Source: Oscillospiraceae bacterium (GTDB taxonomy: Bacteria > Bacillota > Clostridia > Oscillospirales > Ruminococcaceae). From it: DNA of 35,717 nt. Numbering within the stretch: position 1 is the first letter of the stretch; the number at the start of each line of letters is the position of its first letter. Position numbers and translations under genes: made by a program. Positions 17,286 through 25,669 of this stretch are shown piece by piece. Under the pieces are notes generated by a model that was given only the letters and a program-made list of their open reading frames with translations, was not told the origin of the DNA and searched no databases. Location of the stretch: assembly GCA_018434245.1 (NCBI GenBank), contig JAHDPQ010000061.1:1-35717 (forward strand), given 5' to 3'.

Positions 17286-18265
17286 TGGCCACCCCCTCCC
17301 TGCAAAAAGCGAAAGGTGCAATCGGGTACCAGCGGGCGAAGTTCCGCCATCCGCCCCTGCGAAAATAAAAGACGCACTCTGCTGGCACTGACAGCCTGGC
17401 TATCCACAACAAACCGCGGGCGTTCTATCACCTCAATGCCACGAGCCGGCAGGTATTCCTTCATTTGCTGATGATATCGGCGGGTTACGGGGCAAAAGGG
17501 TTCGCTTCCGATATAGCGTCTGGTAATTCCAAGGGGATGGGCAAAATGTTCTGCAAAAACCTGCAGATCCAGCTCGCTGTTAAAGGCAGCAGCCTGCTTC
17601 TTCTCTTTGATAAAATAGGTGGGAAATGTTGCGGAGGAGATCAGGTAATCCCCAGTGGGATGCACACAAAGATTGGATAAATGCATGGTTCCTTCTCGAA
17701 CCAGCCGCAAGCGGTCCCCAGACGAAAAAGTGCTTTTTTCTTCTGACACTACCAATATATATATATATCCACACTCTTTGGCGGCAGATTCTATCAGACG
17801 AAGATGTCCCATGGTAAAGGGATTGCAGTTAACCACCATGGCACCCACAGGTTTTGCCCGGGTTTTGGGAATTGCCGAGACAAATCTTGCGATGCCGTCC
17901 CGTTCATCTTCCATCAGTAAAACATGGTCTGTCTGAGCCACTGGATAAAAACCCAGGGAGCCAAAACGCCTGCGCTGTTCCGGCTTGGTATATAAGAAGA
18001 GATGGGATCTTCCCCGCCTGACACCTTCCATCTTGAGCTCCGTGACCAGCCTGGCTGCCAGCCCCTCACCCTGACAATGATCGGACACCGCAATGCACTT
18101 TAGCACATTGTCCTGCAGGGAACCGCTGGCAACGATCCTGTCCTGTTCCAGAAAATTAACGGTATATTCAGCGCCGGTGTCGTATTCCAACTCCATGGAC
18201 TGAAGAAAGGCTTTGGTTGCGTCCAACCTGCTCCCCCTCATGGGAGCACCACATTCCATTTCCAT
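17282..18265 (-). CDS. citC: Citrate lyase ligase CitC (acetate:SH-citrate lyase ligase)
   Basis: A 327-residue protein that acetylates the thiol of the CitD prosthetic group with ATP and acetate, activating citrate lyase. Residues about 30-130 form a GNAT-like domain (IAVSDHCQGEGLAARLV, FLYTKPEQRRRFGSLGFYPVA). The rest is a nucleotidyltransferase domain starting at AMVVNCNPFTMGHLRLIE, where the MGH is the nucleotide motif, then ILVVSEEKSTFSSGDRLRLV and ISSATFPTYFIKE. The end VSASRVRLLFSQG is also typical. The ATG at 18265 is preceded by a weak GGCGGCGG-type site, 21 bases after the citF stop. Confidence 0.93.
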   Translation of the reverse strand: MEMECGAPMRGSRLDATKAFLQSMELEYDTGAEYTVNFLEQDRIVASGSLQDNVLKCIAVSDHCQGEGLAARLVTELKMEGVRRGRSHLFLYTKPEQRRRFGSLGFYPVAQTDHVLLMEDERDGIARFVSAIPKTRAKPVGAMVVNCNPFTMGHLRLIESAAKECGYIYILVVSEEKSTFSSGDRLRLVREGTMHLSNLCVHPTGDYLISSATFPTYFIKEKKQAAAFNSELDLQVFAEHFAHPLGITRRYIGSEPFCPVTRRYHQQMKEYLPARGIEVIERPRFVVDSQAVSASRVRLLFSQGRMAELRPLVPDCTFRFLQGGGGQ

Positions 18266-18286
18266 ACCACCGCCGCCTTTCCTCGG

Positions 18287-19822
18287 TTAGTCGCAAACCT
18301 GCCGAATTAGATCGATCATGGAACCATCCCGGTAGGTGACGATCCCAACCACCTTGTCGGTATATTCAATGGGATCGGGGATACCCACAATGGCCTCCGC
18401 TTTTTTCTGCAATTCTTCAATGGTATAGACGGGGATCCCCGCTTCCTGAATGCGGCGGCAGAGATTTTTTCTTCGCGGATTAACGGCAACCCCCTGATCG
18501 GTCACCACCACATCCACTACCTTGCCGGGCGTTACAACGGTGTTCACCTGACGCACCACACAGGGAATTCTCCCTCGTGTCAGGGGGCATACCACAATGG
18601 CTACCGATGCGCCATAAGCCGTGTCCGGATGCCCGCCGATGGCCCCGCGAATGACGCCATCCGACCCGGTAAGTACATTGACATTAAAGTCACAGTCTAT
18701 TTCCAGTGCGGAAAGGACAACAATATCAAGCTGATTGACGGCGGTGCCTTCGCTGGAGGGGCTGGCATAACAGGAGGCGGAAATCTGCTGGTGAAAACGA
18801 TTGTTCTTCAAAGATTCAGCAGCCCTCAAGTCAAAGGATTGCACATCCAGTATTTTTTGGATCAACCCTTCCTCATACAAATCCACAATGGAGCCGGTGA
18901 TGCCCCCTAACGCAAAGCTGGCTGTGATTTGATCTCTCAGCATTTTTTCCCGCAAAAAACGGGCAACTGCCAAGGAGGCTCCTCCAGAACCCATTTGAAT
19001 GGAAAATCCATCCTGAAAATGGCCGCTGGCTTCAATCACATTGGCGGCGGTTTGGGCAATGAGCAGTTCCTTTGGGTTTTTGGTAAAGCGGGTGGCCCCG
19101 GACATAATGCCTGCCGGGTCTCCAATTTCCGGCACTTTTACGATATAATCCACATCCGATTCTGGAATTCCAAAGGGTGCATTGGGATAGGAGACAATAT
19201 GGTTGTTTAGAATAATGGTCTTGTTTGCGTATTGTGCGTCACACTTGGCATAACCCATGGAACCGCACATAATGCCGCCTTCCACATCCCGGCTGTATCC
19301 GTTGGCATTGCCGTAAGGGTCACAGGACGGTGCCCCTAAGAATGCCACATCAATGGGCAGCTCACCGGTTTCAATGGCATAGGCGCGCCCCCCGTGGCTG
19401 CGAAAAACAACCGGAACCTCCATCAGACCGTGGGAAATTTCCCGGGCCAGTTCTCCCCGCAGGCCACTGGTTTCGATGCGGCGGATCACTCCGTTTTGAA
19501 TATGCTTGATGAGCGGCGCATGACAATCCGAAAGAGAGGAGGCTGCCAGTACCAGGTCACGAAACCCCATTTCTGCCAGCTTGTCCACAACCATATTGAC
19601 AATATAATCTCCATTGCGAAAATGGTGGTGAAAAGAAATCGTCATGCCGCTTTTCAGGCCGGTCAAACGGACCGCTTCTTCCAGGCTGGGGATAATTTTA
19701 TTGTGTAATTTTTCGCGTTCTGCCAGAGTGTGGGAGTTTTTGTTGAGGCTATCCGGATGAAAAACCTTATGTATATTTCCAATCTCCTCCAGATACGGAA
19801 CGTCCTGTAACTGTATTGCCAT
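18287..19822 (-). CDS. citF: Citrate lyase alpha subunit (citrate:acetyl-ACP transferase)
   Basis: A 511-residue protein of full family length. It exchanges acetyl for citryl on the CitD prosthetic group. Recognisable stretches are GLKSGMTISFHHHFRNGDYIVN near residue 57, FLGAPSCDPYGNANGY, FSIQMGSGGASLAVARFL and GGHPDTAYGASVAIVVCPLTRGRIPCVV near residue 415, ending with a CoA-transferase-like region VVVTDQGVAVNP. The ATG overlaps the citE stop by one base (TGATG) and follows GGGGGAGAG, indicating coupled synthesis of equal amounts. Confidence 0.96.
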   Translation of the reverse strand: MAIQLQDVPYLEEIGNIHKVFHPDSLNKNSHTLAEREKLHNKIIPSLEEAVRLTGLKSGMTISFHHHFRNGDYIVNMVVDKLAEMGFRDLVLAASSLSDCHAPLIKHIQNGVIRRIETSGLRGELAREISHGLMEVPVVFRSHGGRAYAIETGELPIDVAFLGAPSCDPYGNANGYSRDVEGGIMCGSMGYAKCDAQYANKTIILNNHIVSYPNAPFGIPESDVDYIVKVPEIGDPAGIMSGATRFTKNPKELLIAQTAANVIEASGHFQDGFSIQMGSGGASLAVARFLREKMLRDQITASFALGGITGSIVDLYEEGLIQKILDVQSFDLRAAESLKNNRFHQQISASCYASPSSEGTAVNQLDIVVLSALEIDCDFNVNVLTGSDGVIRGAIGGHPDTAYGASVAIVVCPLTRGRIPCVVRQVNTVVTPGKVVDVVVTDQGVAVNPRRKNLCRRIQEAGIPVYTIEELQKKAEAIVGIPDPIEYTDKVVGIVTYRDGSMIDLIRQVCD

Positions 19823-20715
19823 CAGATCTCTCCCCCTTCTCTGAGCACGCCCACGGCCCGTGCCAAATCCAGCGTGCGCTGTGCCCGTGCCACAACGGGC
19901 TTATCGATCATTTTGCCGTTGAGTGCAATTACGCCAGATCCTTTGCGATGAGCTTCTTCTATGGCATCCACAATATCCAACGCCTTTTGAATATCCTTTT
20001 GAGAAGGGGTATACACTTCATGAACGGTCTTAATCTGGCGTGGGTTGATGATGGATTTTCCATCAAAGCCCAGCTGGTGAATCAGCTCCACCTCTTGGCG
20101 AAACCCTTCTTCGTTGTTGATATCGCTATACACCGTATCAATGGCATCAATGCCGGCTGCTCTGGCCGCCAGAAGAATCATACTGCGCCCAAACAGCAGC
20201 TCGATCCCGTCGGGAGAGCGCCTGGTTTTGAGGTCGGTCACATAATCTTCGGCCCCAAGTGCAATGCCCACCAGCCGTTTGCTGGAACATGCAATCTCTT
20301 TTGCATTGAGCACTCCTGCTGCACTTTCAATTGCTGCCATCATCTTGGTGGAGCCTGCCGGTATTCCGTTTTCTGCTTCAATGCGCTCAACTTCCTGTTG
20401 GCAGACCAGTACATCCTGAGCATTTTCCGTTTTAGGCAGACGGATAATTGCTTTTTGTGTCCGCACGATGGCTTCCAAATCATCGATTCCACATTTGGTT
20501 GTGGGGTCATTTACCCGCACTACCAGCTCCTTGCTGCCATAATCTATGGAGCACAGGGCCTGATACACAAGGAAGCGAGCTGCGTCTTTTTCCAGAACGG
20601 AAACAGAGTCCTCCAGATCAAACATGATACTGTCCTGATCGTATATACCCGCATCTTTGATCATACCAGGCTGGTTTCCTGGTACAAATAGCATAGTTCT
20701 GCGCAATTGTCTCAT
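19822..20715 (-). CDS. citE: Citrate lyase beta subunit (citryl-ACP lyase)
   Basis: About 297 residues of the HpcH/HpaI-CitE TIM-barrel family. It cleaves citryl-ACP to oxaloacetate and acetyl-ACP. Landmarks are RRTMLFVPGNQPGMI at the start, SIMFDLEDSVSVLEKDAAR near residue 32 (metal-binding acid), LVVRVNDP, GLALGAEDYVTDL-like residues (VGIALGAEDYVTDLKTRR) and FDGKSIINPRQI near the end. The start at 20715 gives an ATGA overlap with citD and a GGGGAG site; the upstream ATG at 20733 would lie inside citD. Confidence 0.95.
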   Translation of the reverse strand: MRQLRRTMLFVPGNQPGMIKDAGIYDQDSIMFDLEDSVSVLEKDAARFLVYQALCSIDYGSKELVVRVNDPTTKCGIDDLEAIVRTQKAIIRLPKTENAQDVLVCQQEVERIEAENGIPAGSTKMMAAIESAAGVLNAKEIACSSKRLVGIALGAEDYVTDLKTRRSPDGIELLFGRSMILLAARAAGIDAIDTVYSDINNEEGFRQEVELIHQLGFDGKSIINPRQIKTVHEVYTPSQKDIQKALDIVDAIEEAHRKGSGVIALNGKMIDKPVVARAQRTLDLARAVGVLREGGEI

Positions 20716-21011
20716 TTTACCGCGTCTCCCCACCGGTAGGCCTGTTCACCACTGGCGCGGTAGGCCGCCGCTTTTACCCGCGCCTGAATGGCACAATCCA
20801 GTGCCCCCTTATCCACCGCACGAACTCGTGCATGACAAATCTCCAGTTCCTTGAGAGTATCCTCAATGGTTTTTCGAATCGCCTTGCCGTATTGTTTTTC
20901 CACCGTACTGTCCAAGTCAATCTCCATTCCCTTGCCGTCGTTGGGTGATATCGTCACCATGATATCGCTGGATTCCATGGTTCCCGCCACCGCGGTTTGT
21001 TGGATTTCCAT
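20712..21011 (-). CDS. citD: Citrate lyase acyl carrier protein (gamma subunit)
   Basis: A 99-residue carrier protein. The motif AVAGTMESSDIMVTI contains Ser14, the family's attachment point for the phosphoribosyl-dephospho-CoA group added by CitX and charged by CitC. FVENYGKAIRKT-like residues (VEKQYGKAIRKTIEDTL) and ALDCAIQARVKAAAYRA follow as usual. The ATG at 21011, about nine bases after AGAGAGGA, is chosen; a GTG at 21017 is an alternative with tighter spacing. It is the first gene of the citrate-lyase unit. Confidence 0.94.
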   Translation of the reverse strand: MEIQQTAVAGTMESSDIMVTISPNDGKGMEIDLDSTVEKQYGKAIRKTIEDTLKELEICHARVRAVDKGALDCAIQARVKAAAYRASGEQAYRWGDAVK

Positions 21012-21068
21012 TGCCACGAATCCTCTCTTTCTATATGTAATTCCTTTTTGGAGTTCGTCCTATTTTCC

Positions 21069-21097
21069 ATTCTATGTGGGTAGAAGTCATATGTCAA
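21069..21097 (-). promoter_or_regulatory. Promoter of citDEF-citC-citXG
   Basis: On the minus strand a perfect TTGACA (21097-21092), 17-base spacer and TAGAAT (21074-21069). The predicted +1 near 21062 gives a leader of about 50 bases and puts the LysR box centre (21127) at -65. A further half-site, ATAGG (21063-21059), overlaps the +1. Confidence 0.75.
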
Positions 21098-21119
21098 ATT
21101 GATATTGTAAATAAAAATT

Positions 21120-21134
21120 ATAGGTTTTTCCTAT
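21120..21134. promoter_or_regulatory. LysR-type regulator box 2 (citrate-lyase operon)
   Basis: Perfect ATAGG-TTTTT-CCTAT, centred at 21127, 65 bases upstream of the predicted start of the cit operon. It fits the T-N11-A rule. Confidence 0.75.
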
Positions 21135-21171
21135 TTTTTTAATCGACACTGTATCAAATAACTCCAAAGAA

Positions 21172-21203
21172 AGCGGTGCGTTTTCCTCTATAAACGCACC
21201 GCT
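21172..21203 (-). terminator. Terminator of the LysR gene
   Basis: AGCGGTGCGTTT (21172-21183) and AAACGCACCGCT (21192-21203) form a perfect 12-bp stem with an eight-base loop, about 50 bases past the LysR stop codon. On the minus strand TTCTTTGG follows. It separates lysR from the cit promoter. Confidence 0.8.
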
Positions 21204-21253
21204 CTCTTTATAATTTATATTTTATCCATATTAGATGAACCTTTATTTTCTCG

Positions 21254-22198
21254 TTATCCCAAGTGTGTCAGCTGAAGATCAGTGTACAACTCTTCCAAAA
21301 TTTCCAAAAAGCTTTTGGCTGAGGAAGAAAGATAACCACTATTCAGATATGCGATTCCAATGAGCCATGGAACCTCCTGTTCCGGCTCCAAATAAAAATA
21401 TTCGGCGGAAAGCTTCTCTAGATCTTTGGGGAGATAAATTTCAGGAACCAATGCAATTCCAACTCCTGTGGCCGCAATTCGCTGGATGGTCTCAATATTT
21501 TTGGATTGCAATGCGATACAGGGAGTGATGCCTGCTTTGCGAAAAATGGCTTCTGCGCTTCTGCGGATGGATTGCCCCTGATTGCCAACGATAAAATCCT
21601 GCTTATCCGCATTGCGCAAATCAAAGTACCGTTTGCCATCTTTCTTGGTGTAGGCCAACTTGGCCAGCGGATGATTGCGCGAAACCAGCATCACCATTTT
21701 ACCGCTGAAAAAAGTCTTGGTATAAAGGCCGACACTTTCTACCGGCAGGGGCATAATAGCCAGATCAATGATTCCATTGAGGACCATATTTTCCAGCTCG
21801 CGGGAATTAGATTCATACAGTTGCAGCTTAATCCCCGGATAAAGCGCTTTGTAACGGGTCACGGCCTTGGGTACAAACACCGCCCCCAAATGATACGGCA
21901 TTCCCAAAGAAAGTGTTCCGCCCCTGAGCTGCTCGATATCTAGAATGCTGTTTTCCAGATCTCGCATGGCCTTCATAATTTTTTGGCCGGTTTCCAGAAA
22001 CATTTCCCCGGATTGGGTCAACTGCATACGATTTTTTACCCGATAAAAAAGGGAAGTGCCCATTTCCTCCTCAATTTTTTTAAGCGCCTGGCTGAGAGAA
22101 GGCTGAGCAATATAGAGTTGTTGGGCCGCTCTGGTAATATTCCCCTCTTCCGCAATGGTCAAAATATAATGAATTTCCCGCAGGCTAAGGTTCTTCAA
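21254..22198 (-). CDS. LysR-family transcriptional regulator of the tricarboxylate locus
   Basis: A 314-residue LTTR. Residues 1-60 hold the winged HTH (YILTIAEEGNITRAAQQLY, AQPSLSQALKKIEEEMG, LFYRVKNRMQLTQSG). The effector domain starts near residue 90 (GTLSLGMPYHLGAVFVP) with ELENMVLNGIIDLAIMPLP. The start is TTG at 22198 after GGAGAGGG. It lies between the citrate-lyase unit and the divergent prpD/leuCD/ybhJ operon. Its box overlaps its own upstream region (centre about -51), suggesting autorepression. It is presumably activated by a tricarboxylate, as CcpC-like and other citrate-linked LTTRs are; that is inference. Confidence 0.92.
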   Translation of the reverse strand: MKNLSLREIHYILTIAEEGNITRAAQQLYIAQPSLSQALKKIEEEMGTSLFYRVKNRMQLTQSGEMFLETGQKIMKAMRDLENSILDIEQLRGGTLSLGMPYHLGAVFVPKAVTRYKALYPGIKLQLYESNSRELENMVLNGIIDLAIMPLPVESVGLYTKTFFSGKMVMLVSRNHPLAKLAYTKKDGKRYFDLRNADKQDFIVGNQGQSIRRSAEAIFRKAGITPCIALQSKNIETIQRIAATGVGIALVPEIYLPKDLEKLSAEYFYLEPEQEVPWLIGIAYLNSGYLSSSAKSFLEILEELYTDLQLTHLG

Positions 22199-22239
22199 CC
22201 GCTTTCCCTCTCCTTGTATTCCATATTTGGCTTGTACTT

Positions 22240-22268
22240 ATTATAGCACCTTCTAAAGTTTGCTACAA
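22240..22268 (-). promoter_or_regulatory. Promoter of lysR
   Basis: On the minus strand TTGTAG (22268-22263), 17-base spacer, perfect TATAAT (22245-22240), predicted +1 near 22233. The LysR box at 22277-22291 lies just upstream. Confidence 0.65.
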
Positions 22269-22276
22269 GACAAATT

Positions 22277-22291
22277 ATAGAAAAAACCTAT
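22277..22291. promoter_or_regulatory. LysR-type regulator box 3 (lysR / prpD intergenic)
   Basis: ATAGA-AAAAA-CCTAT, one mismatch from the consensus ATAGG-N5-CCTAT. Its centre (22284) is 65 bases upstream of the predicted prpD start and about 51 upstream of the predicted lysR start, the classical shared divergent LTTR arrangement. Confidence 0.7.
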
Positions 22292-22313
22292 ATTGAATAT
22301 CAAAGCTATGTAT

Positions 22314-22342
22314 TAGACAAATAGTATTGCAGCTTTTATAAT
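22314..22342 (+). promoter_or_regulatory. Promoter of the prpD-leuCD-prpD-ybhJ operon
   Basis: TAGACA (22314-22319), 17-base spacer, perfect TATAAT (22337-22342), predicted +1 near 22349, leader of about 37 bases. The imperfect -35 suits activator dependence. Confidence 0.7.
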
Positions 22343-22385
22343 GAATTTGAAACTTTAAAACAAGTGGATAAAGGAGCATTGACGA

Positions 22386-23783
22386 GTGGATAACACGAAA
22401 TCTCTTTCCGAGCAAATTGCAGATTTTACACTGAATCTGCGTTTGGAACAAATTCCACCCGATGTGGTGAGCTTTGCAAAATGGCTGCTGTTTGACTCCA
22501 TTGGTGTGGCAATGTCCTGTCAGAATATGAAGCATGCAATTGCAGTGCGCCGGGCTGTTTTGGAAACAAATTCTCAGCCGGAATGCACCCTTTGGGGCAC
22601 CAGTAGCAAAGTACAGCTTGCCGATGCCGTTTTATATAACAGCTGTCTGATTCACGGTGCAGATTACGACGATACCCATGTGGGTGGCATTGTACATCCC
22701 AGTGCCGCTGTGATGAGTACAGCGATTACTGTCGGTGAAAAAGTGCAGGCCAGCGGGGCTCAGATGATGGAAGCCATGGTCGCTGGTTGGGAAGTAATCG
22801 TGCGCCTTGCATTGGCAGCAAAGGGGCGTTTTCACGATGTAGGCTATCACGGCTCAGGAATTGTTGCTCCTTTTGCCGCAGCCTGTGTAGCTGCAAAGCT
22901 ATTGGGGTTACCAAAAGAAACCTTAGTAAATGCTCTGGGCATTTGCGGAAGCCAGTCCGCTGCCTTGCAGGAGTTTTTGCATGACGGTACCTGGGTGAAA
23001 AAGATTCATCCCGGCTGGGGAGCCCACAGCGCCATTTATGCCCTAAACATGGCAAAGCACGGATTTACAGGCCCTCTGCGGGTATTTGAAGGCGAATTTG
23101 GCCTATGGAAAACTCACTTGGGTGCAACAGACGGGCTGGAGGAAGCCTTCCGCAATTTGGGCACAGTATGGCACACAACCGAAATTTCTTTCAAGATGTA
23201 TCCTGTTTGCCATATGACTCATTCGTTTATTGACTGCACCATTGATCTACTGCAGGAGCTTGGGTTGCCCGCGGACGAAATCGCTTCCATTGAATGCCGT
23301 GTTGATCCGCGCTACTATCCCATTGTCTGTGAACCTCGAAAGGCAAAGATTCGGCCCCAAACCGATTATATGATGCGGTTCAGTCTGCCCTATGTGGTTG
23401 CGGTTGCCGCTTACCAGCACAAGGTCAGTCCCTTTGAAGTGGATATGAAATATGCTCAGGACCCAAGCATCCTCTCCTTAATGAAGCGAATCCACTGCAT
23501 TTCCGATATGGAACAGCGCAATCCCGGCCATTTCCCGGGGTGGATCCAGCTGACCACACAGGACGGAAGAACTTATACCAGAGAGCAGCGGTACGAAATA
23601 GGCGCCTCGGAAAACCCGGTCAGTGAAGAAGCGGTCCGCATTAAGTTCCAAAATAATCTTTCTGCCTACTATTCTGAGGAAAAACGCCGAAAGCTGGTGG
23701 ATAAGATTTACGCATTCGACACACTGGCGCAAGCAGAGGAGCTATTGAATTGCTTAACAGCAGATCGGAAGATGGAGGAATAA
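22386..23783 (+). CDS. MmgE/PrpD-family protein 1 (2-methylcitrate dehydratase / aconitate decarboxylase-like)
   Basis: A 465-residue soluble enzyme of the MmgE/PrpD family, which includes 2-methylcitrate dehydratase and cis-aconitate decarboxylase. The active-site block IHGADYDDTHVGGIVHPSAAV at residues 89-109 keeps the paired Asp and the HPS; GYHGSGIVAPFAAACVAAKLL and KKIHPGWGAHSAIYAL supply further His/Lys candidates, and YPVCHMTHSFIDC follows. The start is GTG at 22386, nine bases after AAAGGAG. It is the first gene of a LysR-box operon and is separated by four bases from the LeuC-like gene. A dehydratase, isomerase or decarboxylase acting on a tricarboxylate is expected; the exact reaction cannot be told. 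Confidence 0.9.
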   Translation: MDNTKSLSEQIADFTLNLRLEQIPPDVVSFAKWLLFDSIGVAMSCQNMKHAIAVRRAVLETNSQPECTLWGTSSKVQLADAVLYNSCLIHGADYDDTHVGGIVHPSAAVMSTAITVGEKVQASGAQMMEAMVAGWEVIVRLALAAKGRFHDVGYHGSGIVAPFAAACVAAKLLGLPKETLVNALGICGSQSAALQEFLHDGTWVKKIHPGWGAHSAIYALNMAKHGFTGPLRVFEGEFGLWKTHLGATDGLEEAFRNLGTVWHTTEISFKMYPVCHMTHSFIDCTIDLLQELGLPADEIASIECRVDPRYYPIVCEPRKAKIRPQTDYMMRFSLPYVVAVAAYQHKVSPFEVDMKYAQDPSILSLMKRIHCISDMEQRNPGHFPGWIQLTTQDGRTYTREQRYEIGASENPVSEEAVRIKFQNNLSAYYSEEKRRKLVDKIYAFDTLAQAEELLNCLTADRKMEE

Positions 23784-23787
23784 TGCG

Positions 23788-25047
23788 ATGGGACAAACGT
23801 TAGTAGAAAAGATTCTCAGTGAAAAAATGCAACGGCAAGTCAAGGCAGGGGAAACCATTGTAGTTGATGTTGATTTTGCGGCTTTGCACGATGGTTCCGG
23901 TCCGTTGCTGGTACGCCTGATGAAGGAGCGCGGTTACGACGGCGACCCGGTATTTGACGCTTCCCGTGTTTTGTTCGCCAATGAATTCGGCCCTGTACCC
24001 ACCCGGGAGATTGCAAACGAACATGCTCTTTGCCGCAGTTACGCAGCCGAAAAAGGTTGCCACTGGCAGGAAGGAGGCACCGGCCATGTACACGCCCACG
24101 TTTACGAGACTCATCTCAAATGTGGTTCTGTCTGTATTGTAGGAGATTCCCATACTACGATACACGGTGCCTTCGGTTGTTTTGCTACAGGCTGCGGTTC
24201 CACCGATATGGTTGCCGTAACCCGCTTTGGAAAAACATGGGTCAAGGTACCGGAGACCTTTCGAATCAATGTAACAGGAAAACTGCAGGAAGGCGTTTAC
24301 TCCAAAGATATTATGCTAAAGCTGGCCAGCATTATCAAATCGGATCAGGCAATTTATAAATCCCTGGAATTCCGGGGAGACACCATCTCTTCTTTGAGCA
24401 TGGACGGGCGACTTACCATTACCAGTATGGGGGTTGATGTCGGTGCCAAATGCGCCATTATGGAAACCGATAACCATACCCTGCAATTCTTACAGCAGAT
24501 GGGCCGCCCCCATGATTACCGTGAAATCCGTGGAGATGAAGACGCCCATTACGAGCGCGTGATTGATATTGACGCCACCAAGCTGGAAGCGCTGGTCTCC
24601 ATGCCTCACTATATGGAAAATGTAGAGCTTGCCAAAAATTGCAGCCAGCAAAAGGTCAACATGGTTTTTATCGGAAGCTGCACCAATGGCCGTGTAGAAG
24701 ATATGCACATTGCCGCCGAAATCCTGAAAGGTAAAAAGGTAGCTCCCGGCGTGCGTCTGCTGGTTATCCCCAACTCTACTTATGTATATAAGGAATGTAT
24801 GCGCGACGGCACACTGCTCGCTCTTGCCGAAGCCGGCGCCATTATCGAAGCCCCCAACTGCGGCCCCTGCATGGGTGTGCATCAGGGAATTCCCGGTGAC
24901 GGCGAGGTGGTGCTTGCTACACAAAACCGCAACTTTAAGGGCCGTATGGGTAACCCCAGCGCCAGCATCTACCTGTCCAGCCCGGCAACAGCAGCTGCAA
25001 CCGCACTGACCGGATATATTACAGATCCCTGCGAGGTTATGGGGTAA
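23788..25047 (+). CDS. LeuC/homoaconitase-type dehydratase large subunit
   Basis: A 419-residue aconitase-superfamily protein. GDSHTTIHGAFG lies at 119-130. The [4Fe-4S] cysteines are Cys298 (IGSCTNGR), Cys358 and Cys361 (NCGPCMG). QNRNFKGRMGNP near residue 380 is the C-terminal signature. Where LeuC proteins have the active-site dyad in FDHNVP, this protein has FANEFGPVP (residues 63-71), so a substrate other than isopropylmalate is likely. It works with the small subunit encoded next (25082-25588) to move water on a citrate-, aconitate-, citramalate- or homocitrate-like acid. The start has GGAGGAAT upstream. Confidence 0.92.
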   Translation: MGQTLVEKILSEKMQRQVKAGETIVVDVDFAALHDGSGPLLVRLMKERGYDGDPVFDASRVLFANEFGPVPTREIANEHALCRSYAAEKGCHWQEGGTGHVHAHVYETHLKCGSVCIVGDSHTTIHGAFGCFATGCGSTDMVAVTRFGKTWVKVPETFRINVTGKLQEGVYSKDIMLKLASIIKSDQAIYKSLEFRGDTISSLSMDGRLTITSMGVDVGAKCAIMETDNHTLQFLQQMGRPHDYREIRGDEDAHYERVIDIDATKLEALVSMPHYMENVELAKNCSQQKVNMVFIGSCTNGRVEDMHIAAEILKGKKVAPGVRLLVIPNSTYVYKECMRDGTLLALAEAGAIIEAPNCGPCMGVHQGIPGDGEVVLATQNRNFKGRMGNPSASIYLSSPATAAATALTGYITDPCEVMG

Positions 25048-25081
25048 GGCAGGCTGATATTATAGAAAGGGAGCTGAAAAT

Positions 25082-25588
25082 ATGATTCGTGACCATATCA
25101 CAGGGAAAGCATGGAAATTCGGCAGCAATGTCAGCACCGATTCCATCGCACCGGGACGCCTGATCTCTCTGCGCGCCAACCCGAAGGAATACGCAAAGCA
25201 TGTGCTGGAGGATGCTCGCCCGGAGTTTGCCAAAGAAGTACAGATCGATGACTTTATTGTGGCCGACCGAAATTTCGGTTGTGGCTCCAGCCGGGAGATT
25301 GCACCGATTATCATTAAACTGGCGGGGGTGGGCGCTGTTCTCTCCAAATCCTTCGGGCGCATTTTTTACCGCAACGCCATCAACAATGGAATGTTGTTGA
25401 TCGAGTGTGATACCGATCAGATCGCGGAAGGGGACACGCTATTCATTGACCTGAAGAAATGCGTAATCCAAAAGAAAAACGACCCTGCCTTTTCGATGCC
25501 TTTTACCCTTTCGGAAAAAGAAATTAAAATTGTCAGCGAAGGCGGACTTTTAAACTACATCGAAAAATACAAATCCCTTGATATTTAG
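25082..25588 (+). CDS. LeuD/homoaconitase-type dehydratase small subunit
   Basis: A 168-residue swivel domain. The substrate loop NVSTDSIAPGR lies at 16-26 and the catalytic FGCGSSREIA at 65-74 (LeuD usually has SREHA). KSFGRIFYRNAINNGML near residue 98 is the other signature. It completes the active site of the large subunit encoded 34 bases upstream. The loop differs from true LeuD (DTD.I.P), again suggesting a non-leucine role. The ATG follows GGGAG. Confidence 0.93.
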   Translation: MIRDHITGKAWKFGSNVSTDSIAPGRLISLRANPKEYAKHVLEDARPEFAKEVQIDDFIVADRNFGCGSSREIAPIIIKLAGVGAVLSKSFGRIFYRNAINNGMLLIECDTDQIAEGDTLFIDLKKCVIQKKNDPAFSMPFTLSEKEIKIVSEGGLLNYIEKYKSLDI

Positions 25589-25609
25589 TTGTTGGTATTA
25601 CCACTCTCA

Positions 25610-25639
25610 GATTCCTGCCGGAACATTCCGGCAGGAATC
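25610..25639 (+). terminator. Strong intergenic hairpin inside the operon
   Basis: A perfect 13-bp inverted repeat (GATTCCTGCCGGA / TCCGGCAGGAATC) with an ACAT loop lies behind the small-subunit stop and before the second prpD gene. No T tract follows, so partial attenuation or mRNA 3'-end protection is more likely than full termination. Confidence 0.65.
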
Positions 25640-25669
25640 ATCATTCTAAAGGCAAAGGAGCAGATACGA

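Noticed and set aside
19816-20691. Plus-strand open frame of 291 codons opposite citE
   Set aside because: Antisense shadow of citE; Cys/His-rich composition without family motifs.
23788-25588. Leucine biosynthesis leuCD
   Set aside because: No leuA or leuB nearby, active-site residues differ from LeuC/LeuD and the genes are inside a tricarboxylate regulon.
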